A stretch of 64,000 bases of DNA from [Phialemoniopsis] sp. UDSM-2020. Its lineage: Eukaryota > Ascomycota > Sordariomycetes > Thyridiales > Thyridiaceae. Under the pieces are notes generated by a model, which had not been told where the DNA came from, ran no database searches, and worked only from the letters and a program-made list of their open reading frames with translations. Shown here one piece after another: positions 54,264 through 64,000 of the stretch (position 1 is its first letter; every line of letters starts with the position of its first letter). The translations under genes were made by a program, and so were the position numbers. The stretch lies in the NCBI GenBank assembly GCA_018873225.1, contig JAEILZ010000002.1, positions 4,898,001-4,962,000 on the forward strand, given 5' to 3'.

Positions 54264-57200
54264 GTTGATTACCTATTGGGGTATGCCTCTGAGCTCCCCG
54301 CTAGGACTATTTTGAATTCAATGGTCTGTCCGGTGCTGCCCCGCGGAATCATGAATCGGTTCTGGACGAGTCGAGTTGGTGAAAAGGAAAGACCGAGTCG
54401 TCGAGGTCGTCGAGCGTCTAGCTCGCTTACACGACCGTCGAAGCGAACAACAAGGCGTCTGACAAGTGATAGTTTGCAGAGTTTATGGTTAGGCGGTGTC
54501 TAGGAACACACGGAGTAGTCGGATAGGGGTCTGTCGTCCAAGATTAAACGAAGTCCAGGATAGTGTTGCTGCACGAGCTCGGGTAAGGGGAAGAGATCGT
54601 GGAGAAGTGTGTGGTTTGTAGATGAAAGAGGGTAAAAGGAGCCACAATGGCGCAGGTCCAGGGATAAGATGTTTCGATCCGTATGCAGAACAGACACACG
54701 AGGTGAGGTGAAAACAGATCGAAGCGAGGAATGGACAATGCACAGACCGAGATCCCCAAACCCCAAGCAGGTCCCGGCGAGAGAGGTCTCCGTATCCGTC
54801 GAGGTACGGGGGTACCTGGACTGGTGATGCGACTTGTGTCTCGAAGGTAGAGGGTCGCTTCCTGGGGTGTGTGGGCCCCGGATAGGATAGGATAGACTGG
54901 ATAGTCGGTGTGTGGGCCAAGCAATTGGAGATGGAGATGCGCACACCACGAGCACCGACCCCTGGACCGGCGCCGCTGCTCTTTCACCGTTTTGGGGAGG
55001 AGACTTGGAGGAGAAGAAGTGGGCTTTCAACCGTCAAGATGCCTGGGTTGTGTATCAACATTTCGCTCAAATGGACCATGGAGCAGCAGCGAGGATGCGC
55101 AAGGATGCACAGCAACGGGTTCTTGAGGGGAACAGGATGCTCTTCCTTACCTTTTTCTTTGCTTTGCTAGGTACTTCTCCGTGTAAAGTAGGCTATGAAT
55201 GGCGGGCGTGCTTGGCGAGTCCTCGACACCGGGACGGCGGCTCTGTTTCTGTTTATGTTTCTTGACCTTGGAGGTAGCACCAGGCTAGTCAGACACGATA
55301 GATGTTCCGTCGAATTCGATACGAAATAATTCACCCCTCTGCTCACTTCCCCCCCCCCCTTCTTTAGTGCGGCGAGGATGAGGAGGACAATGGTAATAAG
55401 AGCGAGAGAGAGACGAGAGACCCCTTGTGGGTTTGGGTGGATGGCCCACCGCCTGTGCCCGCCCGCCCAGATGTCGCCGCCAGGGGTTCTTCAGGCACGC
55501 TAAGATGATGGGAGCTAGGTCAGAGCCGCCTAAACCAGGTCTGGGCGGCAGAGGTTCGAGGTCCACGGGTTGGTGGTTCGGGACCCTTGCTCCCGGCCTA
55601 GACCCCAAGTGGGAAAGGTGAGAAGGTGTCTGAGACTGCAAAAGAGCGGAATGGGCGATCATGAGCTGCAGCCGCAAAGAGGCATAGCGTGGGGATTGGC
55701 GATGGGAGGCGGTGGGACTCTCTTTTGCTGAAGAAGGGGGCAAATGGGGGATCTGTGATGAGCTCAATCTCTTGCGAGCAATGGCGCCGGATAGCACTGG
55801 AGCAAATCGGGCTTGGACGGGCTTTAAACGTGTCCTGGCATGCAACATGGCTCATGACTCTCGAGCCGCATTCTTTCTTAAAATCACAAGTGTCTCTTTC
55901 TAGAAAGCCGAGAAATGTTCAAATGAAACAAGGCATTTACTCCGTACTTTGCAGGCCGCGTCTTTACTGATTGATCATTTCTCAACTCACCTTTACTATT
56001 TGACATGTTGACACCGACGCATAAGTGAGACTGCCTCGGTGTTGACCTTAATCTTGGGAAAAAGGGGATCATTGATTAAACGTTTTGTTGTTATCCCCAC
56101 GGCATCATATCGGTAAACAACCTGTGTGCAAGTACAGGCAAGGTGAAGTGACTTGGGTCGGCGGTATTATTTGGCTGCAACTCGCCGGTAGCCACAGTAG
56201 CCCTGTCACTCCAGTCCGTCCTGGTTGCTGTCGAGGCACGCTGTGTGTTAGACGAGCCAACAGAGGCTCCATCTCAATGATACTGTGCCCTTCTTGCGCC
56301 ACTCATCAATGTCACCGTCCTATCAATCACCACGTTACGGATTACGAGAATACGGGAATTACCTGCTTTTGCCTGCCCGGCACTGACACATGCATAGACA
56401 ATACAGACCTGTAATTATTAAGGTTGTTGCTGGGCATTCCAGCGACATCACTGGTCGCTCTGCTAGTGCTGTTCAATATACCTGCCTCCCTTCCGGTATT
56501 TGATCCAAGATGAGCTCCCCGAACGTCCGGTCCTGGAGGGAGGACGGTAGTCGGCAGCTCGTTGCTCGCGCGGTCGGTGATTGGACTGCGCCGGCGGCAT
56601 CGCCAATGAGTTCCATCTCCCACCTAGCCAGTAGTTTGTTCTAGCTGGGCAGTCCGTGGGCTGGAGGCGTTATTACGTGCAGGTCTGCTATACCCATAAC
56701 GGCCGCCCAGACCAGCCCGCTAATCTGAGGCACGCGATGAATCGGCACAAAAAGGACAGTCCTTTGTGGAAAGGGATGGGATAGGTAGATGACCTGCCTA
56801 GGCGGTCTCCATGATGATGCCGCCCGTTTCTCCCCATCTGGCCCAGGCTTGGCCGCATGCAAAGAATACGGAAAAAAAGCGCAGATACACTCCTCACGCA
56901 GAGTGTCGGTAAACAATTGGCCACGAGGAAAACACACATTGATTCTTTTCCTTGACGAATGGAGCCAAGACCATGCCAAATCCATCACATGCCCCTGTCG
57001 CTCCAAAAGCAGGCTGCCCCATTCGGGACACCCTTGGCCCCGAGGGGTTAGCCTGACAGGTCAATGTAATTTTAAAACGAGAGGATTATCTCGTGTGTAT
57101 CATTCAGGTCGCCCACGAAACATACGATGACGAGAAACGTGACAGGCATCCCCCATTCAGTACAAGCCCACACCGTTTATGTCGTCACCAGGCCAAGCAT

Positions 57201-60056
57201 CCAGAAGGAGCCGCCGAGATGGTTGACCTTTTGAAGAGATTGCGGTGTGAGTGAGCATCACGAGAATAGTCGAGACGGGAGAGCTGAAGACGTCAGGTAT
57301 GTCGCTTGCTACCCGTCAACTCAAAATCCTTCCTCCATGCCAGCGACCTTCGGTTACGACCGCCCACGAGAGCCACATGCGGCGGCCCGTTGCTCGTCAA
57401 GCAAGCGAGGAACGCAACATGGCTTCAGCTGGGACAGAAAAGGCTGCTGTTACAGCTATAGATAGACTGGCCAGCTTGTTTCCATTCGCAGTCCCCCATG
57501 GCCAATGCTGTCTTGTTGGTGGTGTCGGAATCTGACGGTTAAGCGCCGCCATCCAACACACTTCTCGTCACAGGTTCGCTCCCGCATCTGGGTTTGTTCA
57601 GCTGAGCAGACAGCCACCATTTGGTAGAATAGGGCATGGTGGCCAGTCAGGATGCAAGCTGAACAGACACCTCTTTGCATGACAAGTAGACGGCCTTGGC
57701 TCTGCGAGGAGCACCACTTGCCCTCCACGAGATTGTTAATTTCCGCTTTGGATCGATGTCGTACATCTACAAGATACACAGGATGCATGGAAACGTGCTC
57801 GAGCCACTGCTAATCGCACGCATGTGGGACTCAGTATGTACGTATTACATGTATGGAGAATGTATTAGATGAGTTCGTCGTCAGTCATATCAGGGTCTTC
57901 CAGGTCGGCCCCTCTCATCATGAGGATCAACGCCGAGCTTCCCGCCACATGGGGAGGGCCATCAAGAGTGATGAAAGATGATGTTACTGTTCACCGCTCT
58001 TCCCCAGATGTATCATGTTCTTTTTCAGGCATTCCCCAACCCCTCGTGTATCGGTGATTTGGATCCTCATCACGAGGGTTCAGGAGGAAGGGTTCAGGGG
58101 TGGGGTGGCCGACAATCCTCATCTATCGAGATCCCTAGTGCAAGGGCCCCTCTGATCCCCCAAGTCCCCTCAACGACCCTTGCGGCTGAAGGGCATCGAC
58201 GACGTTGAGAGGACAAGGCTGTGGCACAGACCAACTGGCTAGTCCTCCCCCTGGCAACCCATCGCAATAAGATTTCCCAGAGGCTGAAAGAGAAGAACGG
58301 CTGGCGAGACTCCTAGACGCGGATCAAACACTGACAGCAACGGCAGCATCAACGGCACCCCAGAACCACGGGACGCCGTCAAGCTGCAACCTCTGGGGTG
58401 CAGGCCCCATGAGCTTATTCAGGGCATGAACCGTGGGTGTCTCGCGATGCCTATGCAAGAGCGGCAGAGCAGCAGCCGGCGGGTTTGTACTGGATTTCAC
58501 AGGCAAATACGCGATCCTTTCAGGCGGCAGGCTAGATCGTGAGATTCGGACAGGTGTCTCGACTTGATCAACAATGATTGAGCTCTAGATCAATGTCCCT
58601 GCGAGGCGTCGACAGTTGATGCGCTCTCTCCCACCCAGGCGCAGAGGAAACAGCCGCGCAAACCAAACGCAAGTGCGCACGTTGCACGCCTTATGGGAAG
58701 AAAGCGAGCTTCAAGAGCAATACCTAGGCAACGCCAAGTTGGCCCTGCTATTCGCACGAGCAGCTCAACAGCAAACAGACATGCACGAGTTGTGCGCCCT
58801 CCAACGTGTCTTGCTGCCACCAAAGTTGCTGCATGCGTCCTAAGTCCTATCAAAGTCCGGCGTGCACGGCGACCATCCGGCCCTGCAGCTCTTGATCGGA
58901 CTATCTCTGGCCGGACTTCTTTTTCCCTTGGCACCATCTTGACCGGGGCGGTCGGGGCGGTGGTCCAACCCGACATCGCAGGCCGGCTGCATGAGAGCCA
59001 AGACTGACGGGCTGGCACGTCTTACGTGGACGAGGAGCACAGGGAGAGAAGTGCGACTGTTGGGAGGTGGATTAGGGATTATGGCGCATCCGAGTTGTCC
59101 GCGAGGGCCAATCACACCGGGCGGGTGCCTCGAACGGACCCTGGAGATAATCATTTGGCGTGCATGCGAACCCCGCCAAACTGCGTGGGCAGCTGCAGAC
59201 ATGGTGGGGGCAGCATCTGCTCACCCCTCTGATCCCTCTTCACGATAAGTTTTTTGCCTGTCTTATCGCTGCGTGTTGTCCATGGCGTTGAGGGGTAGTT
59301 GGAAAGAAGATCAGAGTGACAGCGAAGCAAACAGCGGGCGCACGCCATGCGGAAGAAAGGGGCAGATGCGGATGCGGATACTCGAATGGACCTCAATGTC
59401 CAATCCGCAGTTCCTGGCCGGATGGAACGGGCAATGGCTACTGCTCACCGATGTTTTGGCATCCCCGATTTTAAAAGTGCCCACTGAGCGGGCTGTCGTC
59501 GTCGTCCTAAGCCTCCCGATCACGCGAGCTAATCTACTGTAAGAGGAAGCGTTGAATCCAAAGAGGTCCACCACCACGCACTGCCTGCCGCCGTCGCCGC
59601 TGCCGTCGCCCTAGTTGCCGAGTCTACAGAAAAACAATTAAAACCCCTTGAGTCGTCGTACCATTTCTCTCTTCTCCTCCCCTTCTCTCTCTCTCATCGC
59701 CACCACCGTTTTTCGTAAGAATCAATCGTAAATCTTTGAGATCGCACTTCCGGGTCGCGATCACCACAGTCGTCAAGACGTTCTCCAATCTCCTCAACTC
59801 GTAAGTCTCCATTCCGACTGCTGCTACTGGGAAATCCCTCTCGCAGTGTCTCTACGCTCTACCACCCTTACCTGAAAGCAATGAATCGCTAACATCGTGT
59901 CTCTCAGGGTTCACCACCCGTTCGCAGGAGCCCGTTGCTCTGCCTCTCCAGGTTGCGCACCGGACTCGGTCTTTACTCACTAAAGACCTGAATACCGCCC
60001 AGACAAGACAATAACCCGCAACCTCTCACCAACCCTCCACCCACCTTCAAGTCAAA
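54264..60056. other. 5.8-kb gene-free stretch
   Basis: The region lies between divergent genes: the left end is the LIM-gene promoter and the right end is the INO1 promoter, leader and leader intron. ORFs of up to 187 codons (for example 55285-55848 minus) overlap in several frames and have no recognisable domain. A C-run at about 55352-55362 and a CT-rich tract at about 59665-59700 are visible. I found no RNA gene or transposon end. Confidence 0.5.
59801..59907 (+). other. 5' UTR intron of INO1
   Basis: A GTAAGT donor at 59801, a CGCTAAC branch site at about 59887-59893 and a CTCTCAG acceptor ending at 59907 give a 107-nt intron of ordinary fungal form. It ends 149 bp before the INO1 ATG. 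A CT-rich promoter tract lies about 100 bp upstream of the donor, which supports transcription through it. Confidence 0.65.
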
Positions 60057-61676
60057 ATGGCTCCCCACGCCGAGGTTGGACTGGGCTCCGCGAACGGAGC
60101 TGGCTACACCGCTGCTGCCGCTCCCAAGGACCTGTTCAAGGTCAACTCCCCCAATGTCGTGTACTCCGACTCCGAGATCAACACCAAGTACACGTACCGC
60201 ACCACCAAGGTCTCCAAGGGCGATGACGGCAAGTACACCGCCACCCCGACCGAGACCCTCTACAACTTCAAGGTCGACCGCAAGGTTCCCCGTACCGGCA
60301 TGATGCTGGTCGGCTGGGGCGGCAACAACGGCACCACCGTCACCGCCGGCATCATCGCCAACCGCCGCAACCTGACCTGGGACACCCGCGAGGGCCCCCG
60401 CACCGCCAACTACTACGGCTCCGTCATCATGGGCTCGACCATGAAGCTCGGCACCGACGCCAAGACCAATGAGGAGATCAACATCCCCTTCCACGACATC
60501 CTGCCCATGGTCCACCCCAACGACCTCGTCGTCGGCGGTTGGGACATCAGCGGCATGAACCTGGCCGATGCCATGGACCGCGCCGCCGTCCTCGAGCCCA
60601 CCCTCAAGTTCCAGGTCCGCAAGGAGATGGCCGAGATGAAGCCTCTGCGCTCCATCTACTACCCGGACTTCATCGCCGCCAACCAGGAGGACCGTGCCGA
60701 CAACGTCCTGCCCGGCTCCAAGGCCTGCAACGCTCACGTCGAGCAGATCCGCAAGGACATCCGCGACTTCAAGGCCGCCAACAACCTCGACAAGGTCATC
60801 GTCCAGTGGACCGCCAACACGGAGCGCTACGCCGACATCATCCCCGGCGTTAACGACACGGCCGACAACCTGCTCAAGGCCATTGAGACCGGCCACGAAG
60901 AGGTCTCCCCCTCGACCGTTTTCGCCATCGCCTCGATCCTCGAGAACGCCCCCTTCATCAACGGCTCGCCTCAGAACACCTTCGTCCCTGGCGCCATCGA
61001 GTTCGCCGAGCGCCACAACGCCTTCATCGGCGGCGACGACTTCAAGTCTGGTCAGACCAAGATGAAGTCGGCCCTCGTTGACTTCCTCATCAACGCCGGC
61101 ATCAAGCTCACCTCGATTGCCAGCTACAACCACCTCGGCAACAACGACGGCAAGAACCTGAGCTCCCAGAAGCAGTTCCGCTCCAAGGAGATCTCCAAAT
61201 CCAACGTCGTCGACGACATGGTCGCCGCCAACTCGGTCCTCTACGCCCCCGGCGAGCACCCGGACCACACCGTCGTCATCAAGTACATGCCCGCCGTCGG
61301 TGACAACAAGCGCGCCCTCGACGAGTACTACGCCGAGATCTTCATGGGCGGCCACCAGACCATCTCGCTCTTCAACGTCTGCGAGGACTCGCTGCTGGCC
61401 TCACCCCTCATCATCGACCTCGTCCTCGTCGCCGAGATGATGAGCCGCATCCAGTGGAAGGCCGCCTCCACCGACGGTGCCACCACCGCCGAGTTCAAGA
61501 ACTTCCACTCGGTGCTCAGCATCCTGAGCTACATGCTCAAGGCCCCGCTGACCCCGCCCGGCACCCCGGTCGTCAACGCCCTCGCCAAGCAGCGCGGCGC
61601 CCTGACCAACATCTTCCGCGCCTGCGTCGGCCTTGAGCCCGAGTCCGACATGACCCTCGAGCACAAGCTCTTCTAA
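60057..61676 (+). CDS. INO1: Inositol-3-phosphate synthase (myo-inositol-1-phosphate synthase)
   Basis: A single exon of 539 residues, full length for the family (yeast Ino1 has 533). The enzyme converts glucose 6-phosphate to 1D-myo-inositol 3-phosphate using NAD, the committed step for phosphatidylinositol and inositol phosphates in the cytosol. The NAD-binding motif [19 protein letters not shown], the block [19 protein letters not shown], and the active-site blocks [19 protein letters not shown] and [13 protein letters not shown] are intact. Codon use is strongly biased to C-ending codons, as in highly expressed genes, which also creates a 460-codon antisense shadow frame. The start is the ATG at 60057 (MAPHAEVGL), as in other ascomycetes. 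A likely intron lies in the leader. It is convergent with the CoA-ligase gene. Confidence 0.97.
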   Translation: MAPHAEVGLGSANGAGYTAAAAPKDLFKVNSPNVVYSDSEINTKYTYRTTKVSKGDDGKYTATPTETLYNFKVDRKVPRTGMMLVGWGGNNGTTVTAGIIANRRNLTWDTREGPRTANYYGSVIMGSTMKLGTDAKTNEEINIPFHDILPMVHPNDLVVGGWDISGMNLADAMDRAAVLEPTLKFQVRKEMAEMKPLRSIYYPDFIAANQEDRADNVLPGSKACNAHVEQIRKDIRDFKAANNLDKVIVQWTANTERYADIIPGVNDTADNLLKAIETGHEEVSPSTVFAIASILENAPFINGSPQNTFVPGAIEFAERHNAFIGGDDFKSGQTKMKSALVDFLINAGIKLTSIASYNHLGNNDGKNLSSQKQFRSKEISKSNVVDDMVAANSVLYAPGEHPDHTVVIKYMPAVGDNKRALDEYYAEIFMGGHQTISLFNVCEDSLLASPLIIDLVLVAEMMSRIQWKAASTDGATTAEFKNFHSVLSILSYMLKAPLTPPGTPVVNALAKQRGALTNIFRACVGLEPESDMTLEHKLF

Positions 61677-62436
61677 GCTCGAGGGGCTCTCGCTTCCGGG
61701 TCTGAAGATGTGATGCTAGATGGATTCTCTGAAACATGGGATCATCTAGACATCAGGGCAAGTTTTGCGATGCACTTGGTTTCCTTGGACCGGTCCTATT
61801 CCAACTATAGTCACTCATTTCCACAACATATATACCTGAAGCCGGAAGGCTGAGGCGGATATAGCACCTTAATTGATAGCTGTCCTGCCTCGACTTTAAT
61901 GTTGCCTACGTGTGATCTGATCCCTTGTTGTACATGTGTGTTTCGAACGATTTAGTTTTAGTTGACGAATGTCCAACACCCGGAAGCTCGCACACCCACC
62001 CGACGGTCCATGGCTGAATTCGGACTCGGATCTCGCATACATGGCACAATATATGTCAGTCGATGCAACCGAGTGGATATATGTAAGAGACTAAATTGAT
62101 CCTTCTTTAATATCTCTTAGGACTATCTCGTAGGAATAAGAACCCAGCAGCTACGAGGTAGACTAGGGCTTACGTGTGCGCAACTTGTGACCTGAATCGG
62201 GTACAACATCCTCGGGGCACAAGGAGCCAAATGCAGACATAGATATACGGCGTCGTAGAAAACCACAAAGACCCTCGCTCGTATAACCCCTCCCTTCATT
62301 TCCCTTAGCCAGCCCTTCACGAAATTCATAGGAGAGAAGTAAGCAAGACCTTCGCCTAAGAGCTTCGCGTAGTCTAGAAATCTTACGCTTGCGCAGTCCC
62401 CTCCATCTCCTCGACACACTCGCGCCAATATGCTGT
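61677..62436. other. Convergent intergenic region
   Basis: About 760 bp between the INO1 stop and the CoA-ligase stop, holding the two 3' UTRs. The ligase frame without splicing runs on to 62163, but splicing at 62583/62523 gives the conserved C-terminus and a stop at 62437. No other feature was seen. Confidence 0.6.
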
Positions 62437-64000
62437 TCAAGAGAGCCTCGACGCCTGCGGGGGTCTGTCGCCGACCTCCTTCTGCGCCCGGTCCCGGAGG
62501 ACCTTGCGCAAGATCTTGCCGGACTGTTTTCACATGACATTAGTGCCAACTTCCTATTGATGGGGACATATTGACCACTTACGGGATTCTTGGGAATGGC
62601 CTCGATAAACCCGACGCCGCCGCGGAGCTGCTTATACGGTGCCACCCGGCCCGCCACCCACCGCGCGATCTCCTCCCCGGAGGTGTCCGACCCGGCCGCC
62701 CGGACGACGTAGGCCCGCGGCATCTCCTCGCCCTTGATCGTGACGCCGACGACAGCCGCGTCGGCCACGTCGGACCGCTCCAGCAGGATGCCCTCGAGCT
62801 CGGCCGGCGCCACCTGGTTGCCCTTGACCTTGATGAGCTCCTTGAGGCGGTCGACGATGTGGAACAGCGTCCCCGGGCGGTAGCTCTCGACGAACCCGAT
62901 GTCGCCCGTGCGCAGCCAGCGCGTGCCCTGCTCGTCGACGACGACCGTCGCGGCCGTGGCCTCCGGGTTGCGCCAGTACCCGCGCATCAGCGTCGGGCCC
63001 GTGACCCAGAGCTCGCCCGGCCGGCGCGGCTCCCGGATGTCGACCGGCTGCCGGCCGCCGTCGGCGCTGCCCAGCTCGACGATGCGCGCCGCGCAGTTGG
63101 GCAGCAGCTCGCCGACGGCGGGGCTGCCCTTCTGGGAGAGCGGCTGCGTCGGGTCCCACGCCATGCAGGTGCACGTCACCTCGGTCATGCCCCAGCCCTG
63201 GCGGATGACCGTCTCGCCGGCGGGCCAGAGCATCTTCTCGACGACCTCGGCGACCTCGCGCATGAGGGGCGCCGCGCCGCAGCCGATGCCCTCGACGCTG
63301 CTGAGGTCGTACTTGCGCGTGAGCGGGTGCTTGGCCAGCGCGACGACGATGGGCGGCACCGCCGCGACCGACGTGATGCGGTAGTTCTGGATGTGCGAGA
63401 GCATGCGCTCAAAGTCGAACGACGGCATGACCCACACGGGCAGCTGCATGCGGGCATAGTTGGCGATGAAATACGTCTGGCCATATGCGTGGTACAGGGG
63501 CAGAAAGCAGAGGATTCGGGAGTTTTCGTGGACGCCGCGGCCGGTCGGATCTATGTTGCGCAGCATGACGACCTGCGTCCCGTTGGCGACGTACGAGTAG
63601 TGACTGATCTCGACGCCTTTAGGCACGCCGGTGGTCCCGCTGCTGTAGTTGAGGCAGCAGGTCGTGCTGGTCGGATCCACGGGCTCGACCCAATCCCAAG
63701 ATTCGGCACGGCCAAGGTCGCCGGCCAAGAGCTCAGTCCAGTGCCGTGCCCCGTTCCTGCGGCCCTTCGCACCCGGACCAGGGCTGGCTGAACGCACCTC
63801 GGCTGGTCGATCGAAAATGAACACGTTTGAGCGCGGCATGCCTACCTGCTGAGCAGCCCCGAGAGCCGTATCCAAGGCTGCCTCGGCCGTGATCATGAAG
63901 GAGGCTTGAGAGTTATCGAGCTGATAGGCCAGCTCTCGGGTCACAAACGTGGGATTGGCTCCTGTGAAGATGCCACCAGCCATCAGGATCCCAAGAAACA
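62437..64000 (-). CDS. Acyl-CoA synthetase / 4-coumarate-CoA ligase-like enzyme (5' partial)
   Basis: Two visible exons (64000-62583 and 62523-62437) give about 500 residues; the frame is open at the right edge, so N-terminal residues are missing. ANL-superfamily motifs are present: the P-loop YSSGTTGVPKGVEISH, LYHAYGQTY, the A5 motif QGWGMTE, RTGDIGF and KVKGNQVAPAELE. The catalytic lysine motif SGKILRKVLRD is formed only after splicing the 59-nt intron (donor GTAAGT, acceptor ACAG). Such enzymes adenylate a carboxylic acid with ATP and pass it to CoA. The substrate (fatty, phenylacetic or cinnamic acid type) cannot be read from sequence. The C-terminus ends SRLS, not a canonical SKL-type peroxisomal signal. 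There is no adjacent polyketide or peptide synthetase. Confidence 0.88.

Noticed and set aside
55285..55848. 187-codon minus-strand ORF upstream of the LIM gene
   Set aside because: The sequence is Pro/Ser/Arg-rich and low in complexity, runs through a C homopolymer, and shows no recognisable similarity.
59973..61355. 460-codon minus-strand ORF opposite INO1
   Set aside because: It is a shadow of the C-ending codon bias of INO1; the translation is Val/Gly/Asp-rich low complexity with no domain.
62163..62436. Unspliced C-terminal extension of the CoA ligase
   Set aside because: Reading through the 59-nt intron loses the catalytic SGKIL lysine motif; the spliced form restores it and stops at 62437.
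62571..63791. 406-codon plus-strand ORF opposite the CoA ligase
   Set aside because: It is antisense to an enzyme with all ANL motifs; the translation is Arg/Ala/Asp-rich without recognisable content.

Overview
The window is nuclear DNA from a filamentous ascomycete (Pezizomycotina, most likely a Sordariomycete). Genes carry short introns of about 50-240 bp with GTRNGT donors and CTAAC/CTGAC-type branch sites. There are no operons. Several proteins are fungal (AXL2, the fungal paxillin, SPO73-like DysF, MGR3-like, C2H2 proteins with the SKN(E/D)WKRH signature). I support 18 protein-coding genes, two of them cut by the window edges, and see no convincing tRNA, rRNA, transposon or CRISPR array. 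Intron-exon models were built by hand, and every reported join keeps frame.

Left part (1-21 kb): PRP6 splicing factor (5' cut), a small tail-domain 'calcofluor white hypersensitive' family protein, a dysferlin-domain SPO73-like protein, a KH-like/PPR mitochondrial RNA-binding candidate, a PTC2/3-type PP2C phosphatase with six introns, the AXL2 cadherin-like polarity protein, the EFM6 lysine methyltransferase, and a secreted double-psi beta-barrel protein (Asp f 7 type). Middle (21-46 kb): a bZIP regulator, a 5.6-kb gene-free stretch, the divergent pair MGR3-like TPR protein / DAP1 haem protein, another 4.2-kb gene-free stretch, then two same-strand C2H2 zinc-finger genes built from the same finger cassette. 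Right part (46-64 kb): a kelch-propeller protein convergent with complex I 24-kDa subunit, a paxillin-like LIM protein whose first exon lies upstream of its longest ORF, a 5.8-kb gene-free stretch, INO1 with a 5' UTR intron, and an acyl-CoA synthetase/4-coumarate-CoA-ligase-like enzyme cut by the right edge.

The genes do not form one pathway. They are mostly conserved housekeeping loci (splicing, respiration, inositol, polarity) interspersed with regulators. No biosynthetic cluster or mobile island is visible. The most useful points are the corrected LIM gene start, the finger cassette repeated across the two neighbouring C2H2 genes, the KH-like plus PPR architecture, the frame-preserving bZIP intron, and unexplained short palindromes, telomere-like boxes and tandem repeats in the long intergenic stretches.
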